A DNA stretch of 64,000 bases from assembly GCA_963693365.1 (NCBI GenBank), contig CAVNZM010000003.1:14384001-14448000 (forward strand), written 5' to 3'. Under the pieces are notes generated by a model. The model saw only the letters and a list, made by a program, of their open reading frames with translations. It did not search any database and had not been told where the DNA came from. How positions within the stretch are numbered: the first letter of the stretch is position 1; each line of letters opens with the position of its first letter. Positions 1 to 8,646 of the stretch are shown in pieces. This DNA comes from Amoebidium appalachense (Eukaryota; Ichthyosporea). Both the position numbers and the translations under genes were made by a program.

Positions 1-230
1 CTATTGGCGAGCCATCCTTTTGAGAACAAACTAGGCCATTTTGAAATAAAGGAAAGACAACGAGTGAGGCTAGCCAATCACGCTACCTCTCAGATAAACA
101 GAGGAGAGCAAATAGAAATAAAACACAATAAGTTCTTATCAGGCAAGAGAGCCAGGTGTGCACAGATCTACAGATATCTGTGCCCACAGAAACAAGGGAG
201 AGAGAGATACGGGGGGGGGGGGGGGGGGGG

Positions 231-307
<77 letters not shown>

Positions 308-414
308 GGAGAGAGAGAGAGCACAAAGGAGGAAAGCAGACACGAATACAAACAAGCTAGGACACATACATACTTCAAGGCTCTTGCTGTCATACATGGT
401 GACGTATTCCAACA
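1..414 (-). mobile_element. 3' LTR of copia copy A (cut by window start)
   Basis: Read on the minus strand, the LTR begins at 414 with TGTTGGAATACG, directly after the polypurine tract GAGTGGGGA. Its other end lies beyond the window. Outside the microsatellite it looks identical to the matching part of the 5' LTR of the same copy (6858-7271), which indicates a recent insertion. It holds a run of about 23 G followed by about 95 bases of GA repeat (211-328). The same tract, with different lengths, is present in every LTR copy here, so it belongs to the LTR. Confidence 0.9.
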
Positions 415-1132
415 TCCCCACTCAAGGGGTTGAAGTTTGTGTTCTCGTGTCTGTTGATGTGACGGTAGATGGGGTCCAAACACAGGAGGGGCCGTCACAC
501 TCAAGTTTCCCCACTCGAGGATGCAAACCGAAGATCCTTGAGGTGGGAAGGAGAGAATCAAAACTGAAGAGGCACACAACGACGGTTGCCTCTGAAGACT
601 CGAAATAAGAAATCATGGTGGTTATCGGCGATATATATATATAGATAGGAAACACTAGTGTATGTGTGACGTGTTGGTGGCTAATGGTTTATACTGGGGA
701 CCACCCAGGTAAACACAAGACATGAACATCTTGTGGACTGATTTATAGACTGGTGGTCAACCAGTTAAGACACGGGGAAGGTGCATCCCGTGGACTAGGT
801 TTAGACTGGCAGTCAACCAGCACGTCATGGCTATAGATAATTATTTATACTGGGACGCCATCCCAGTTCGACATATATATAAGTCGAATATAGAAGAAAA
901 CCAATATATATGATGGGATATGAATATAAATAAACGACGGATGGTGGAGAATAATCCCCACTGAAGATGCACACATATGACGATGGAAGACTGAGTCCCC
1001 ACTGATGAAGAGAAACGATGAGGAGTAGTAGACTTTCGTTGGGAGGCATCTTGATCACCGTAGGTGTGTCAACTGCTGTCCAGGGCCCCAACCTACTCAG
1101 AAACCACTCGATGATGAACACCAGTGCACGGG
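415..1132 (-). mobile_element. 3' untranslated internal region and polypurine tract of copia copy A
   Basis: This region runs from the pol stop codon to the 3' LTR. The polypurine tract GAGTGGGGA (415-423, minus strand) abuts the LTR. A palindrome, CTGGGATGGCGTCCCAG, lies near 850-870. A 96-codon open frame (831-1121) also occurs in copies B and C. The copies are so similar that its conservation carries no weight, and I do not call it a gene. Confidence 0.75.
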
Positions 1133-4100
1133 TCAGTCACGGAGACTGAGGTTGGCACGGTGTGTGTCGTGGGCCGTACCAGCCAGAGGCTTGGTGAAGA
1201 TGTCGGCCAGGTTCTTCTTGGTGTCGATGTAGGTGACAGTGACGTCCCCACTGTTGATGTAGTCCTTTGTGTTGAAGTAACGAACGGCAATGTGCTTGGT
1301 CCGGTGCTTGATGGTGTTGGAGTGGACCAGAGCAATGGTGGACTGATTGTCACAGTACACGGGGGTGGGCTCGGTCATGGGGTAGCCCAGCTCCTTTAGT
1401 AGATCACGGTGCCAGACAACATCTTGCACGGCAGCATTGAGGGCCAGGAGCTCGGCCTCACACGTGGAGGTTGCAGTGATCGTCTGCAGCTTGGAGTGGT
1501 AGGTGACGGGGGAGCCTTCGAGGAGGATGACGTACCCAGACGTGGAACGACGGGTGGTGGGGCAACCAGCAAAGTCAGAATCCGAGTAGCACTCAAGGAT
1601 GGGCACCTTGCTGTTGGGGGCCTTCTTCTTGTAGTAGAGGCCGAGGTTGATGGTGCCGAGCAGGTAACGAACGACACGGAGGAGAAGCTCCCAGGCAGTC
1701 TTGGTGGGCTTGGAGCTGAATCGGCCGAGGTAGCCAATGGCATACGAGATGTCAGGCCGGGAGCACCGAGCAACCCACAGCAGACGGCCGAGGAGTTCAC
1801 GGTAGGGGACGGTGGTGGGCAGGGATGAGTGGGAGGTCTCGTTGATGATGGTGCCCACGGGAATAGGGGTGGCCTTAGGCTTGGCATCGACCAGGTTGAA
1901 GTCGGTGATGATGTCCTTGATGTAGGAGGACTGCAGCAGCTTGAGGGAGTCACGGGTGTACAGCAGTTGGGTGCCGAGGAAGATGTCTGGCAGACCGACC
2001 TTGCACTCGGCAGACTTCGTGATGTGACGAACAAGCCCCTGCATGATGGTGGAGTTCCGTGTGCAGGTGATGATGGCATCATCAACGTAGTTGCCCGAAC
2101 GGATGATGTGCCCGTTGGGGAACTGACGGAAGTAGACACACGGATCGGAACGGAGACGGGTGAGGCCGTGGGCAATGAGAATGGAGTTGAAGAACTCGTA
2201 CCATGCCAGGGATGCCTGCTTGAGTCCGTAGATGGCCTTCTTGAGTTTCCAGACTTTGTGTTCATTGCCAGGGAGGATAAAACCAGGAGGTTGCTCCATG
2301 TACAAAGTCTCGTCGAGGGGGCTGTTGAGGAAGGCCGTGCTGATGTCGAGTTGATGGATCTCGTGGTCCTGTTGCACACCGAGGGCAAGCAGGGCACGGA
2401 CGGAGGAGGACATGACGACGGGGGAAGAGTTTTCACCGTAGTCAACACCGTAGACTTGGGTGAAACCCTTGGCCACACCACGACCCTTGATCTTGGTGTC
2501 ACCAGCAGAGTTGAGGACCTTCTCCGTGACAATCCACTTGAATCGGATGATGTTGGCATCGGAGGGGGGCTCAACTACGTCGAAGATGTCCTTGTCGATG
2601 AAAGCCTTGTACTCGGCAGTGAGGGCAGTCACCACTTCATCACCCTTGGTGCCAGAGCACAGCTTCTGAATTGACCGGGGCAGCTGAGACACATCAAGGC
2701 TGGGTCGGGAGATGCTCACCATAGCCATAGCAGGCCGGGAGGAGAGACGGGAGGAACGACGGGGAACGGTACGGAGGGGCTCAGGGGCCGGGGGGTTGTC
2801 TGTGACAGACACTCGGTGGTCGGGGATGGGGGCCTGGAAGCCAGGGATGGGTGCCGTGTTGAGGGGGGAGTCGGATAACACGGGGCTGGACGGGGCCGAG
2901 TGGAACTCCGGAGACCCAGGACGAACCGGGGTGAGATGACCAGGTACGTGGTCATTGACGGCAGGGGCCGGCAGCAGGGGTTGCTGACCGGTGGGGGGGG
3001 GGGTGGGTGGAGCCACGGGGGCAGGTACACGACGGGGGGAACGACGGATAATCACCCACGGAATTTCATCGTCATCGGAATTGGAATTTCCGGAATGCAG
3101 GGATGAATCGATTGAGGTCGTCTGATTGGTGGCCTGCACAGAAATCTGATTGGATGCCGTGGTGAATTGTGATTCGTCGAAGACGACATCGCGGTAGAGG
3201 TTGACCGTGTTGCCACGTAGATTCATGATCTTGTGGGCTTTGTTGGTGATATCCCAGCCCACGTAGGTGCCGAGTTTGACGGTAGAGGCCAACTTGTCTC
3301 GTTTGGATGCAGGGACGTGTACATAGGCTGGGCAGCCGAACACGTGCAGGTGGGAGATGTCAGGCTTGACACCGTAGAAAATTTCAAACGGTGTACGGCC
3401 ATTGGCAGCTCTGGCCGGGGTCACGTTGATGATGTAGGCAGCATGCTTGAGAGCAGCTCCCCACAGTTTGGGGGAAAGGGAGTCGGCCTTGTCCTGATGA
3501 AGGAAGCACCGAACGATCTCCTGCAGATCCCTCATCTTACGTTCAACGAAGCCGTTGAGTTGGGGGCAGTCAACCGGGGCAAATTCTTGAATGATGCCCT
3601 TGGACTGGCAGTACTGCTCCATAGCGTGGGAGGTGAACTCGGACCCAGAGTCTGAACGGAAGTGGGTCACCACCTTGTCGGGTTGCTTGTCAGTAGTCTC
3701 AACCAGGGCCTTGACGTATTCGAGAGTTTCGGATCGATCACGGAGGAGGTACACGATGGTGTAGCCAGAGGCATCACAGGTACACACGAGGGCCACCTTG
3801 TAGCCACCATAGGAGGCACAGGGAGGCTCGAAGAAGTCCATGTGCCACTTGGCACCGGGGAAGGGGCACTGGGTTCTGGTGCCGGAGAATGGGGCCTTGG
3901 TGGTCTTGCCGGAGACACAACCGAAGCAGTCAGTGGTGTCAGCCACTGAGAGGGATGAGGGGAGGCCTGTCACGAGGTCACCTCTCACCATCTTGGTGAG
4001 GGTGGACAGGGCACGATGGCCGAGACGGTGGTGCCAGAGCTGAGGATCATTGTTGACCTTGACGTTGGCTACCAGAGCAGTGACGGTCCGAGGGATGGAG

Positions 4101-4924
4101 GGACGTATCTCATAGTCAGTGATGAAGTACAGTCCATCTGTGCCTGTGAGGGAACACACGATGTTGCCACCACGAGTGTAGAGGTATGATGGGAATGCAT
4201 CCTCATCATAGAGGTGGGCAAGGAGACCCGACTTGGAGGCCATTGAGGGTGATATCAGGAAGGCTGGGGAGTCAGGTACATAGAGGGTGTTGAGGCTCAG
4301 TACTGATGTTACTCCGTTGTAGGTGACGGCCAGGTTGATGACACCACGGTGATGTGCAGTGACGATGCCGAGGCCGTGGACGTCAGTCGGGGGGCATGGC
4401 TCAAGAGTAGAGAAGTACTCCTTTACTGGGCACACGTGGACGTCTGAAGCCGAGTCCCAGCAGGGGTCCATGGGTAGGGAGGCCGTGGTGGACACGAGGG
4501 CAAAATGCACCTCTTTTCCAGACTTGGTGTTGGCACGGTGACGACGGGCAATTGAGCAGCCAGGTTTGTCACACTGTGTGACATGATGGTCTTCGTGACA
4601 GTAGGCACAGTCGAGGGAGCCAGTGGTCTTGGCTCGGGGTGGCTGGGAATGACGGTTACCCCCCTTTACGTGGGGGGTAGGGTGACCGGGAACGATAGCC
4701 GGGGGAACGGGACCGTGAGTAATCACGGTCAACTGAGGGGGATCGATCGGTGGGACGACCGCGGGGGTGACGGGAGACGGAGCTGTCACGTCGGGGGATC
4801 CGGTGTCTGAGGTCGTCCTTGGTGAGTACACGGCTTTGCAGGGCACGTGCTGTTCGGACGGTGGAGGAGGACCCGGACCCAGAGTCGATGAGACCTTCAC
4901 GGATCTCTGCAGCTCTGATGTCAC
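1133..4924 (-). CDS. Ty1/copia Pol polyprotein (end of Gag, protease, integrase, RT, RNase H), copy A
   Basis: This 1263-codon frame encodes the enzymes that copy and insert the element. In order: a zinc knuckle near residues 106-118 (C-x2-C-x3-H-x4-C); an aspartic protease with WDSAS near 156-160; a GAG-pre-integrase segment with LWHHRLGH; a DDE integrase with WHMDFF, FRSDSGSEF and NGFVERK; a copia RT with LDISTAFLN, IYGLKQASLAWY and catalytic NYVDDAI; and an RNase H with YSDSDFAG, CEAELLAL, YCDNQSTIAL and HRTKHIAVRYFN. The domain order protease-integrase-RT-RNase H is diagnostic of Ty1/copia. The first ~85 codons overlap gag in another frame and are probably not translated as such. Copy C has five C at 4659-4664 where this copy has six, and there the frame runs straight from Gag to Pol. 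The ancestral product was therefore probably one polyprotein. All catalytic motifs look intact. Confidence 0.93.
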   Translation of the reverse strand: MTSELQRSVKVSSTLGPGPPPPSEQHVPCKAVYSPRTTSDTGSPDVTAPSPVTPAVVPPIDPPQLTVITHGPVPPAIVPGHPTPHVKGGNRHSQPPRAKTTGSLDCAYCHEDHHVTQCDKPGCSIARRHRANTKSGKEVHFALVSTTASLPMDPCWDSASDVHVCPVKEYFSTLEPCPPTDVHGLGIVTAHHRGVINLAVTYNGVTSVLSLNTLYVPDSPAFLISPSMASKSGLLAHLYDEDAFPSYLYTRGGNIVCSLTGTDGLYFITDYEIRPSIPRTVTALVANVKVNNDPQLWHHRLGHRALSTLTKMVRGDLVTGLPSSLSVADTTDCFGCVSGKTTKAPFSGTRTQCPFPGAKWHMDFFEPPCASYGGYKVALVCTCDASGYTIVYLLRDRSETLEYVKALVETTDKQPDKVVTHFRSDSGSEFTSHAMEQYCQSKGIIQEFAPVDCPQLNGFVERKMRDLQEIVRCFLHQDKADSLSPKLWGAALKHAAYIINVTPARAANGRTPFEIFYGVKPDISHLHVFGCPAYVHVPASKRDKLASTVKLGTYVGWDITNKAHKIMNLRGNTVNLYRDVVFDESQFTTASNQISVQATNQTTSIDSSLHSGNSNSDDDEIPWVIIRRSPRRVPAPVAPPTPPPTGQQPLLPAPAVNDHVPGHLTPVRPGSPEFHSAPSSPVLSDSPLNTAPIPGFQAPIPDHRVSVTDNPPAPEPLRTVPRRSSRLSSRPAMAMVSISRPSLDVSQLPRSIQKLCSGTKGDEVVTALTAEYKAFIDKDIFDVVEPPSDANIIRFKWIVTEKVLNSAGDTKIKGRGVAKGFTQVYGVDYGENSSPVVMSSSVRALLALGVQQDHEIHQLDISTAFLNSPLDETLYMEQPPGFILPGNEHKVWKLKKAIYGLKQASLAWYEFFNSILIAHGLTRLRSDPCVYFRQFPNGHIIRSGNYVDDAIITCTRNSTIMQGLVRHITKSAECKVGLPDIFLGTQLLYTRDSLKLLQSSYIKDIITDFNLVDAKPKATPIPVGTIINETSHSSLPTTVPYRELLGRLLWVARCSRPDISYAIGYLGRFSSKPTKTAWELLLRVVRYLLGTINLGLYYKKKAPNSKVPILECYSDSDFAGCPTTRRSTSGYVILLEGSPVTYHSKLQTITATSTCEAELLALNAAVQDVVWHRDLLKELGYPMTEPTPVYCDNQSTIALVHSNTIKHRTKHIAVRYFNTKDYINSGDVTVTYIDTKKNLADIFTKPLAGTAHDTHRANLSLRD

Positions 4925-5564
4925 TGATTAGACGGTTGTAGGTCTCGTAGTTAATGGTACGACGGAAGTAGTCGGCAATCATGGCCTGGATGTCGGTACA
5001 AACTAACTTACGGTTCTTCTTGAGGTGGATGAAGAAGTTATCAACCATAGTCTTGTGAGGAATGGGCTCTTCGAGGATGTGCAGGGTAGTGCACAGACGG
5101 CGTGCCATGGTGAGGTAGGCCGTGACGGTCTTGAAGTCTTTGAGTTCAAGCTCATGGTAGTCGAGGAGGATTTGACGAGCACGATCTTCACGTTCAGCCG
5201 CATAGGTCATACGGAGGTTGTGGAAAGCTTGGGCAGGTGACACATCATCGTGGATTTGACCAGAGTTATACAGCTCATCATTGGAGACGAGTTGAGTAAA
5301 CATCTGTTCAAGGAGGTTGGAAGCCTCGGTGTAGGCCTCCTCAGTGTCGTAGCCGTGCCACTCATTCTCGTCGGAAGGGTCGACCCACTCGGGGGCCTTG
5401 ATGACGGGCACTAACTTGGCCGCGGTGGTGGTACGTAGGTACCGGAAGATGACGGGTTCCCACTCATAATAGGTGAGACGTTTGCCGGACTTCTTGTCCG
5501 TGGTGTCATCCCCTTTCCAGGGGGTGAGGTTGAGATACGCAGGTTTCTCCGACATGGTGATCAA
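4656..5564 (-). CDS. Gag of copia copy A, frame-broken before Pol
   Basis: This is the capsid-type Gag of the copia element, 302 codons. The N-terminal half has the UBN2/copia gag look (YYEWEPVIFRYLRTT, FHNLRMTYAAEREDRARQI, LTMARRLCTTLHILEEPIPH). The C-terminus is a basic Arg/Ser-rich stretch, a likely RNA-binding tail. Translation may start at the second ATG (5555), which aligns with the family D start MTDKLSYINLP. The frame stops at 4656 because of one extra base in a G run (minus strand) relative to copy C. It overlaps Pol by 269 bases and lies in the frame one base off it. Confidence 0.9.
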   Translation of the reverse strand: MITMSEKPAYLNLTPWKGDDTTDKKSGKRLTYYEWEPVIFRYLRTTTAAKLVPVIKAPEWVDPSDENEWHGYDTEEAYTEASNLLEQMFTQLVSNDELYNSGQIHDDVSPAQAFHNLRMTYAAEREDRARQILLDYHELELKDFKTVTAYLTMARRLCTTLHILEEPIPHKTMVDNFFIHLKKNRKLVCTDIQAMIADYFRRTINYETYNRLISDIRAAEIREGLIDSGSGSSSTVRTARALQSRVLTKDDLRHRIPRRDSSVSRHPRGRPTDRSPSVDRDYSRSRSPGYRSRSPYPPRKGG

Positions 5565-5674
5565 TCAGTCAGATGATGCGTGAGAGAGGAATCAGATCGG
5601 TATTCAAATTTGAATATTTTTGATTGCAGCGAGAGTATGTGTTTGCGAGAGCGTGCGAAAATGGGCCTTTAACC
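5565..5674 (-). other. Leader and presumed primer-binding site of copia copy A
   Basis: This is the 110 bases between the end of the 5' LTR (ACAACA, at 5675) and the Gag start. The first bases after the LTR on the minus strand are GGTTAAAGGCCC. Family D has GGTTTACGGCCC at the same place, so this is probably the primer site. I cannot match it to the 3' end of a known tRNA from memory; an internal tRNA fragment primer, as in Drosophila copia, is possible. Confidence 0.5.
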
Positions 5675-5966
5675 TGTTGTTTTGTACGGGTCTAAGGGAG
5701 CAGAGTGCACAGAGGTGTCATGTAAAAACACGACTAACACATTAATGAGAGGGCAATCGGAGTTGTTCACGAGACATTGAAAGACGGATTTCAAACAACA
5801 ACTGAATCTTTATTGTGCTCTCGGTTCCTTTTAGATTTTGTCCTGGTGCAGAGACTAGCGATCTTGCTAGCCTTGAGATCACAACCTAACCACTGCCGAT
5901 GGTTGTGATGACGCCAATAAAGGCGTGCTGGCTTTTACCCCAGCGAGAAGAGGATGAGAAAAAGAT

Positions 5967-6038
5967 GATCCCGACGGGATTTGAACCCGCGACCCCTCTA
6001 TCTCCGGTCGAGTGCTCTACCAACTGAGCTACGAGATC
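5967..6038 (-). tRNA. tRNA-like gene in left TRIM LTR (nominal anticodon GGA)
   Basis: The 72-nt sequence folds as a tRNA. Acceptor GATCTCG pairs with CGGGATC (one G-U). The D arm is GCTC/GAGC, and the T arm is GCGGG with loop TTCAAAT. Box A (TAGCTCAGTTGG) and box B (GGTTCAAATCC) are intact, and a TTTTT Pol III terminator lies just past the 3' end. No CCA is encoded, as in eukaryotes. The anticodon arm is abnormal: one mismatch in the stem, C instead of U at position 33, and nominal anticodon GGA (Ser) without the long variable arm of a Ser tRNA. It is probably a decayed tRNA kept for its promoter. Confidence 0.75.
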
Positions 6039-6336
6039 GGTTAAGATCTCGCAGGCCACCAGCCGATCATGATCTGATTCATGCGATCGGACTGGATAAC
6101 GATACCATCTTCCAACATCCCCACTCAGGACGAATCGCAGAATCAGGTTAGGGTGGACTGCCCCCTCAGTCCCCACTGAACCTCTGTTCATGCTACCATT
6201 TTAGATTTTGTCCTGGTGCAGAGACTAGCGATCTTGCTAGCCTTGAGATCACAACCTAACCACTGCCGATGGTTGTGATGACGCCAATAAAGGCGTGCTG
6301 GCTTTTACCCCAGCGAGAAGAGGATGAGAAAAAGAT

Positions 6337-6408
6337 GATCCCGACGGGATTTGAACCCGCGACCCCTCTATCTCCGGTCGAGTGCTCTACCAACTGAGCT
6401 ACGAGATC
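6337..6408 (-). tRNA. tRNA-like gene in right TRIM LTR (identical copy)
   Basis: This is the same 72-nt sequence as at 5967-6038, exactly 370 bp away because it lies at the same place in the second LTR. Boxes A and B and the T5 terminator are preserved. It carries the same C33 and the same anticodon-stem mismatch, so those changes predate the last transposition. Confidence 0.75.
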
Positions 6409-7091
6409 GGTTAAGATCTCGCAGGCCACCAGCCGATCATGATCTGATTCATGCGATCGGACTGGATAACGATACCATCTTCCAACAGTTCCTTTTGTAC
6501 TTGCGACTTATCACCTTATCACAACTAAAGAGGGAGAACCAATCGGTTCTATCAGAAGATAGAAAAACACATTCCGACAGAGCATACACATTCCAACTTC
6601 CGATTAAACTAAAGTGTAGAAACTCTTACTTAAATAAATTAAGTAATTATACATCTAGTCACTATTAACTCACATATATATTTATGTTCGTCTCTATAAA
6701 GAAACTTATTTAAATACATATATTTCCTAACAGTCGACACTCTCAAAGTGAAGACACTTTGCAATAAACCGAATTCCATATATATCTATTGTCCAATCAC
6801 AACACACATATATTAACAGACAGGAATGCACAACACAATCTACAGATGTACTCGCTCGCGACTATTGGCGAGCCATCCTTTTGAGAACAAACTAGGCCAT
6901 TTTGAAATAAAGGAAAGACAACGAGTGAGGCTAGCCAATCACGCTACCTCTCAGATAAACAGAGGAGAGCAAATAGAAATAAAACACAATAAGTTCTTAT
7001 CAGGCAAGAGAGCCAGGTGTGCACAGATCTACAGATATCTGTGCCCACAGAAACAAGGGAGAGAGAGATACGGGGGGGGGGGGGGGGGGGG

Positions 7092-7157
<66 letters not shown>

Positions 7158-7271
7158 GAGAGAGGGAGAGAGAGAGAGCACAAAGGAGGAAAGCAGACAC
7201 GAATACAAACAAGCTAGGACACATACATACTTCAAGGCTCTTGCTGTCATACATGGTGACGTATTCCAACA

Positions 7272-7713
7272 GCGTCCCAGTATAAATAATTATCTATAGC
7301 CATGGCGTGCTGGTTGACTGCCAGTCTAAACCTAGTCCCCGGGATGCACCTTCCCCGTGTCTTAACTGGTTGACAACCAGTCTATAAATCAGTCCACAAG
7401 ATGTTCATGCCTTGTGTTTACCTGGGTGGTCCCCAGTATAAACCATTAGCCACCAACACGTCACACATACACTAGTGTTTCCTCTATATATATATATCGC
7501 CGATAACCACCATGCTTTATTGTTTCAAGTCTTCAGAGGCAACCGTCGTTGTATGCCTCTTCAGTTTTGATTCTCTCCTTCGCACCTCAAGGATCTTCTG
7601 TTTGCATCCTCGAGTGGGGAAACTTGAGTGTGACGGCCCCTCCTGTGTTTGGACCTCATCTACCGTCACATCAACAGACACGAGAACACAAACTTCAACC
7701 CCTTGAGTGGGGA
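7272..7713 (+). mobile_element. 3' internal remnant of an older plus-strand copia element
   Basis: The sequence matches, inverted, the 3' untranslated part of copy A (from the CTGGGATGGCGTCCCAG palindrome to the polypurine tract) and leads directly into the LTR at 7714. Its left side is cut by the insertion of copy A at 7271/7272, so the rest of this element must lie to the left of the window. Confidence 0.8.
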
Positions 7714-7805
7714 TGTTGGAATACGTCACCATGTATGACAGCAAGAGCCTTGAAGTATGTATGTGTCCTAGCTTGTTTGTATTCGTGTCTGCTTTCCTTC
7801 TTTGT

Positions 7806-7879
<74 letters not shown>

Positions 7880-8646
7880 CCTCTCTCTCTCTCCCCCCCC
7901 CCCCCCCCCCCCCCCCCCGTATCTCTCTCTCCCTTGTTTCTGTGGGCACAGATATCTGTAGATCTGTGCACACCTGGCTCTCTTGCCTGATAAGAACTTA
8001 TTGTATTTTATTTCTGTTTGCTCTCCTCTGTTTATCTGAGAGGTAGCGTGATTGGCTAGCCTCACTCGTTGTCTTTCCTTTATTTCAAAATGGCTTAGTT
8101 TTGTTCTCAATAGGATGGCTCGCCAATAGTCGCGAGCGAGTACATCTGTAGATCGTGTTGTGCATTCCTGTCTGTTAATATATGTGTGTTGTGATTGGAC
8201 AATAGATATATATGGAATTCGGTTTATTACAAAGTGTCTTCACTTTGAGAGTGTCGACTATTAGGAAATATATGTATTTAAATAAGTTTCTTTATAGAGA
8301 CGAACATAAATATATATGTGAGTTAATAGTGACTAGATGTATAATTACTTAATTTATTTAAGTAAGAGTTTCTACGCTTTAGTTTAATCGGAAGTTGGAA
8401 TGCGTATGCTCTGTCGGAATGTGTTTTTCTATCTTCTGATAGAACCGATTGGTTCTCCCTCTTTAGTTGTGATAAGGTGATAAGTCGCAAGTACAAAAGG
8501 AACCGAGAGCACAATAAAGAATCAGTTGTTGTTTGAATCTTTCAATGTCTCGTGAACAACTCCGATTGCCCTCTCATTAATGTGTTAGTCGTGTTTTACA
8601 TGACACCTCTGTGCACTCTGCTCCCTTAGACCCGTACAAAACAATA
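7714..8646 (+). mobile_element. Plus-strand copia LTR (left LTR of deleted element B)
   Basis: The LTR begins TGTTGGAATACG right after GAGTGGGGA. It has a CT microsatellite and C run (7809-7918), AATAAA near 8513, and ends near ACAATA (8646), where the other copies read ACAACA. Instead of a primer site and gag, the next bases are RT sequence, so an internal deletion starts at or within 1-2 bases of the LTR edge, probably through shared GG. It differs from the right LTR at several positions. Confidence 0.83.

Larger units (their letters stand above)
5829..6487 (-). mobile_element. TRIM (miniature LTR retrotransposon) with a tRNA gene in each LTR
   Basis: Two direct repeats of 289 bp (5829-6117 and 6199-6487) look identical and flank only 81 bp (6118-6198). 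The whole unit interrupts copy A's LTR and is bordered by a 5-bp target duplication, GTTCC (5824-5828 and 6488-6492). On the minus strand the LTR starts TGTTGGAAG. The internal piece begins TGGTAGCATGAAC, whose first eight bases fit an initiator-Met primer site, and ends GAGTGGGGA, the same polypurine tract as the copia copies. No coding capacity. Size, layout and shared ends define a terminal-repeat retrotransposon in miniature dependent on copia enzymes. The 3' LTR edge (CTAAAA) is not the usual CA, so it may be off by a few bases. Confidence 0.85.
5675..7271 (-). mobile_element. 5' LTR of copia copy A, interrupted by a TRIM
   Basis: On the minus strand the LTR runs from TGTTGGAATACG (7271) to ACAACA (5675). 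Without the 659-bp insertion at 5829-6487 and one copy of the 5-bp target duplication it is about 930 bp. The LTR copies in the window carry a TATA-like TATATATGG and an AATAAA about 300 bp downstream, as expected for U3-R. Its microsatellite (G run then GA repeat) is at 7072-7186. The flank at 7272 is plus-strand copia sequence, so copy A inserted into an older copia element. Confidence 0.88.

Noticed and set aside
831-1121. A third copia gene (96 codons, MFIIEWFLSRLG...) after Pol
   Set aside because: It occurs in three copies, but these are almost identical in DNA, so the open frame gives no evidence of selection, and it matches no known protein.
1829-2674. Plus-strand frames across copia Pol (for example 281 codons)
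   Set aside because: They are antisense shadows of the minus-strand Pol frame.
4656-4924. Programmed +1 frameshift between Gag and Pol in copia A
   Set aside because: Copy C has one base fewer in the same run and reads through in one frame; family D shows a similar one-base break at another place. Mutation or assembly error is simpler.
5967-6038. Functional tRNA-Ser (GGA)
   Set aside because: Short variable region, C at position 33 and a broken anticodon stem do not fit a serine tRNA; kept as tRNA-like.
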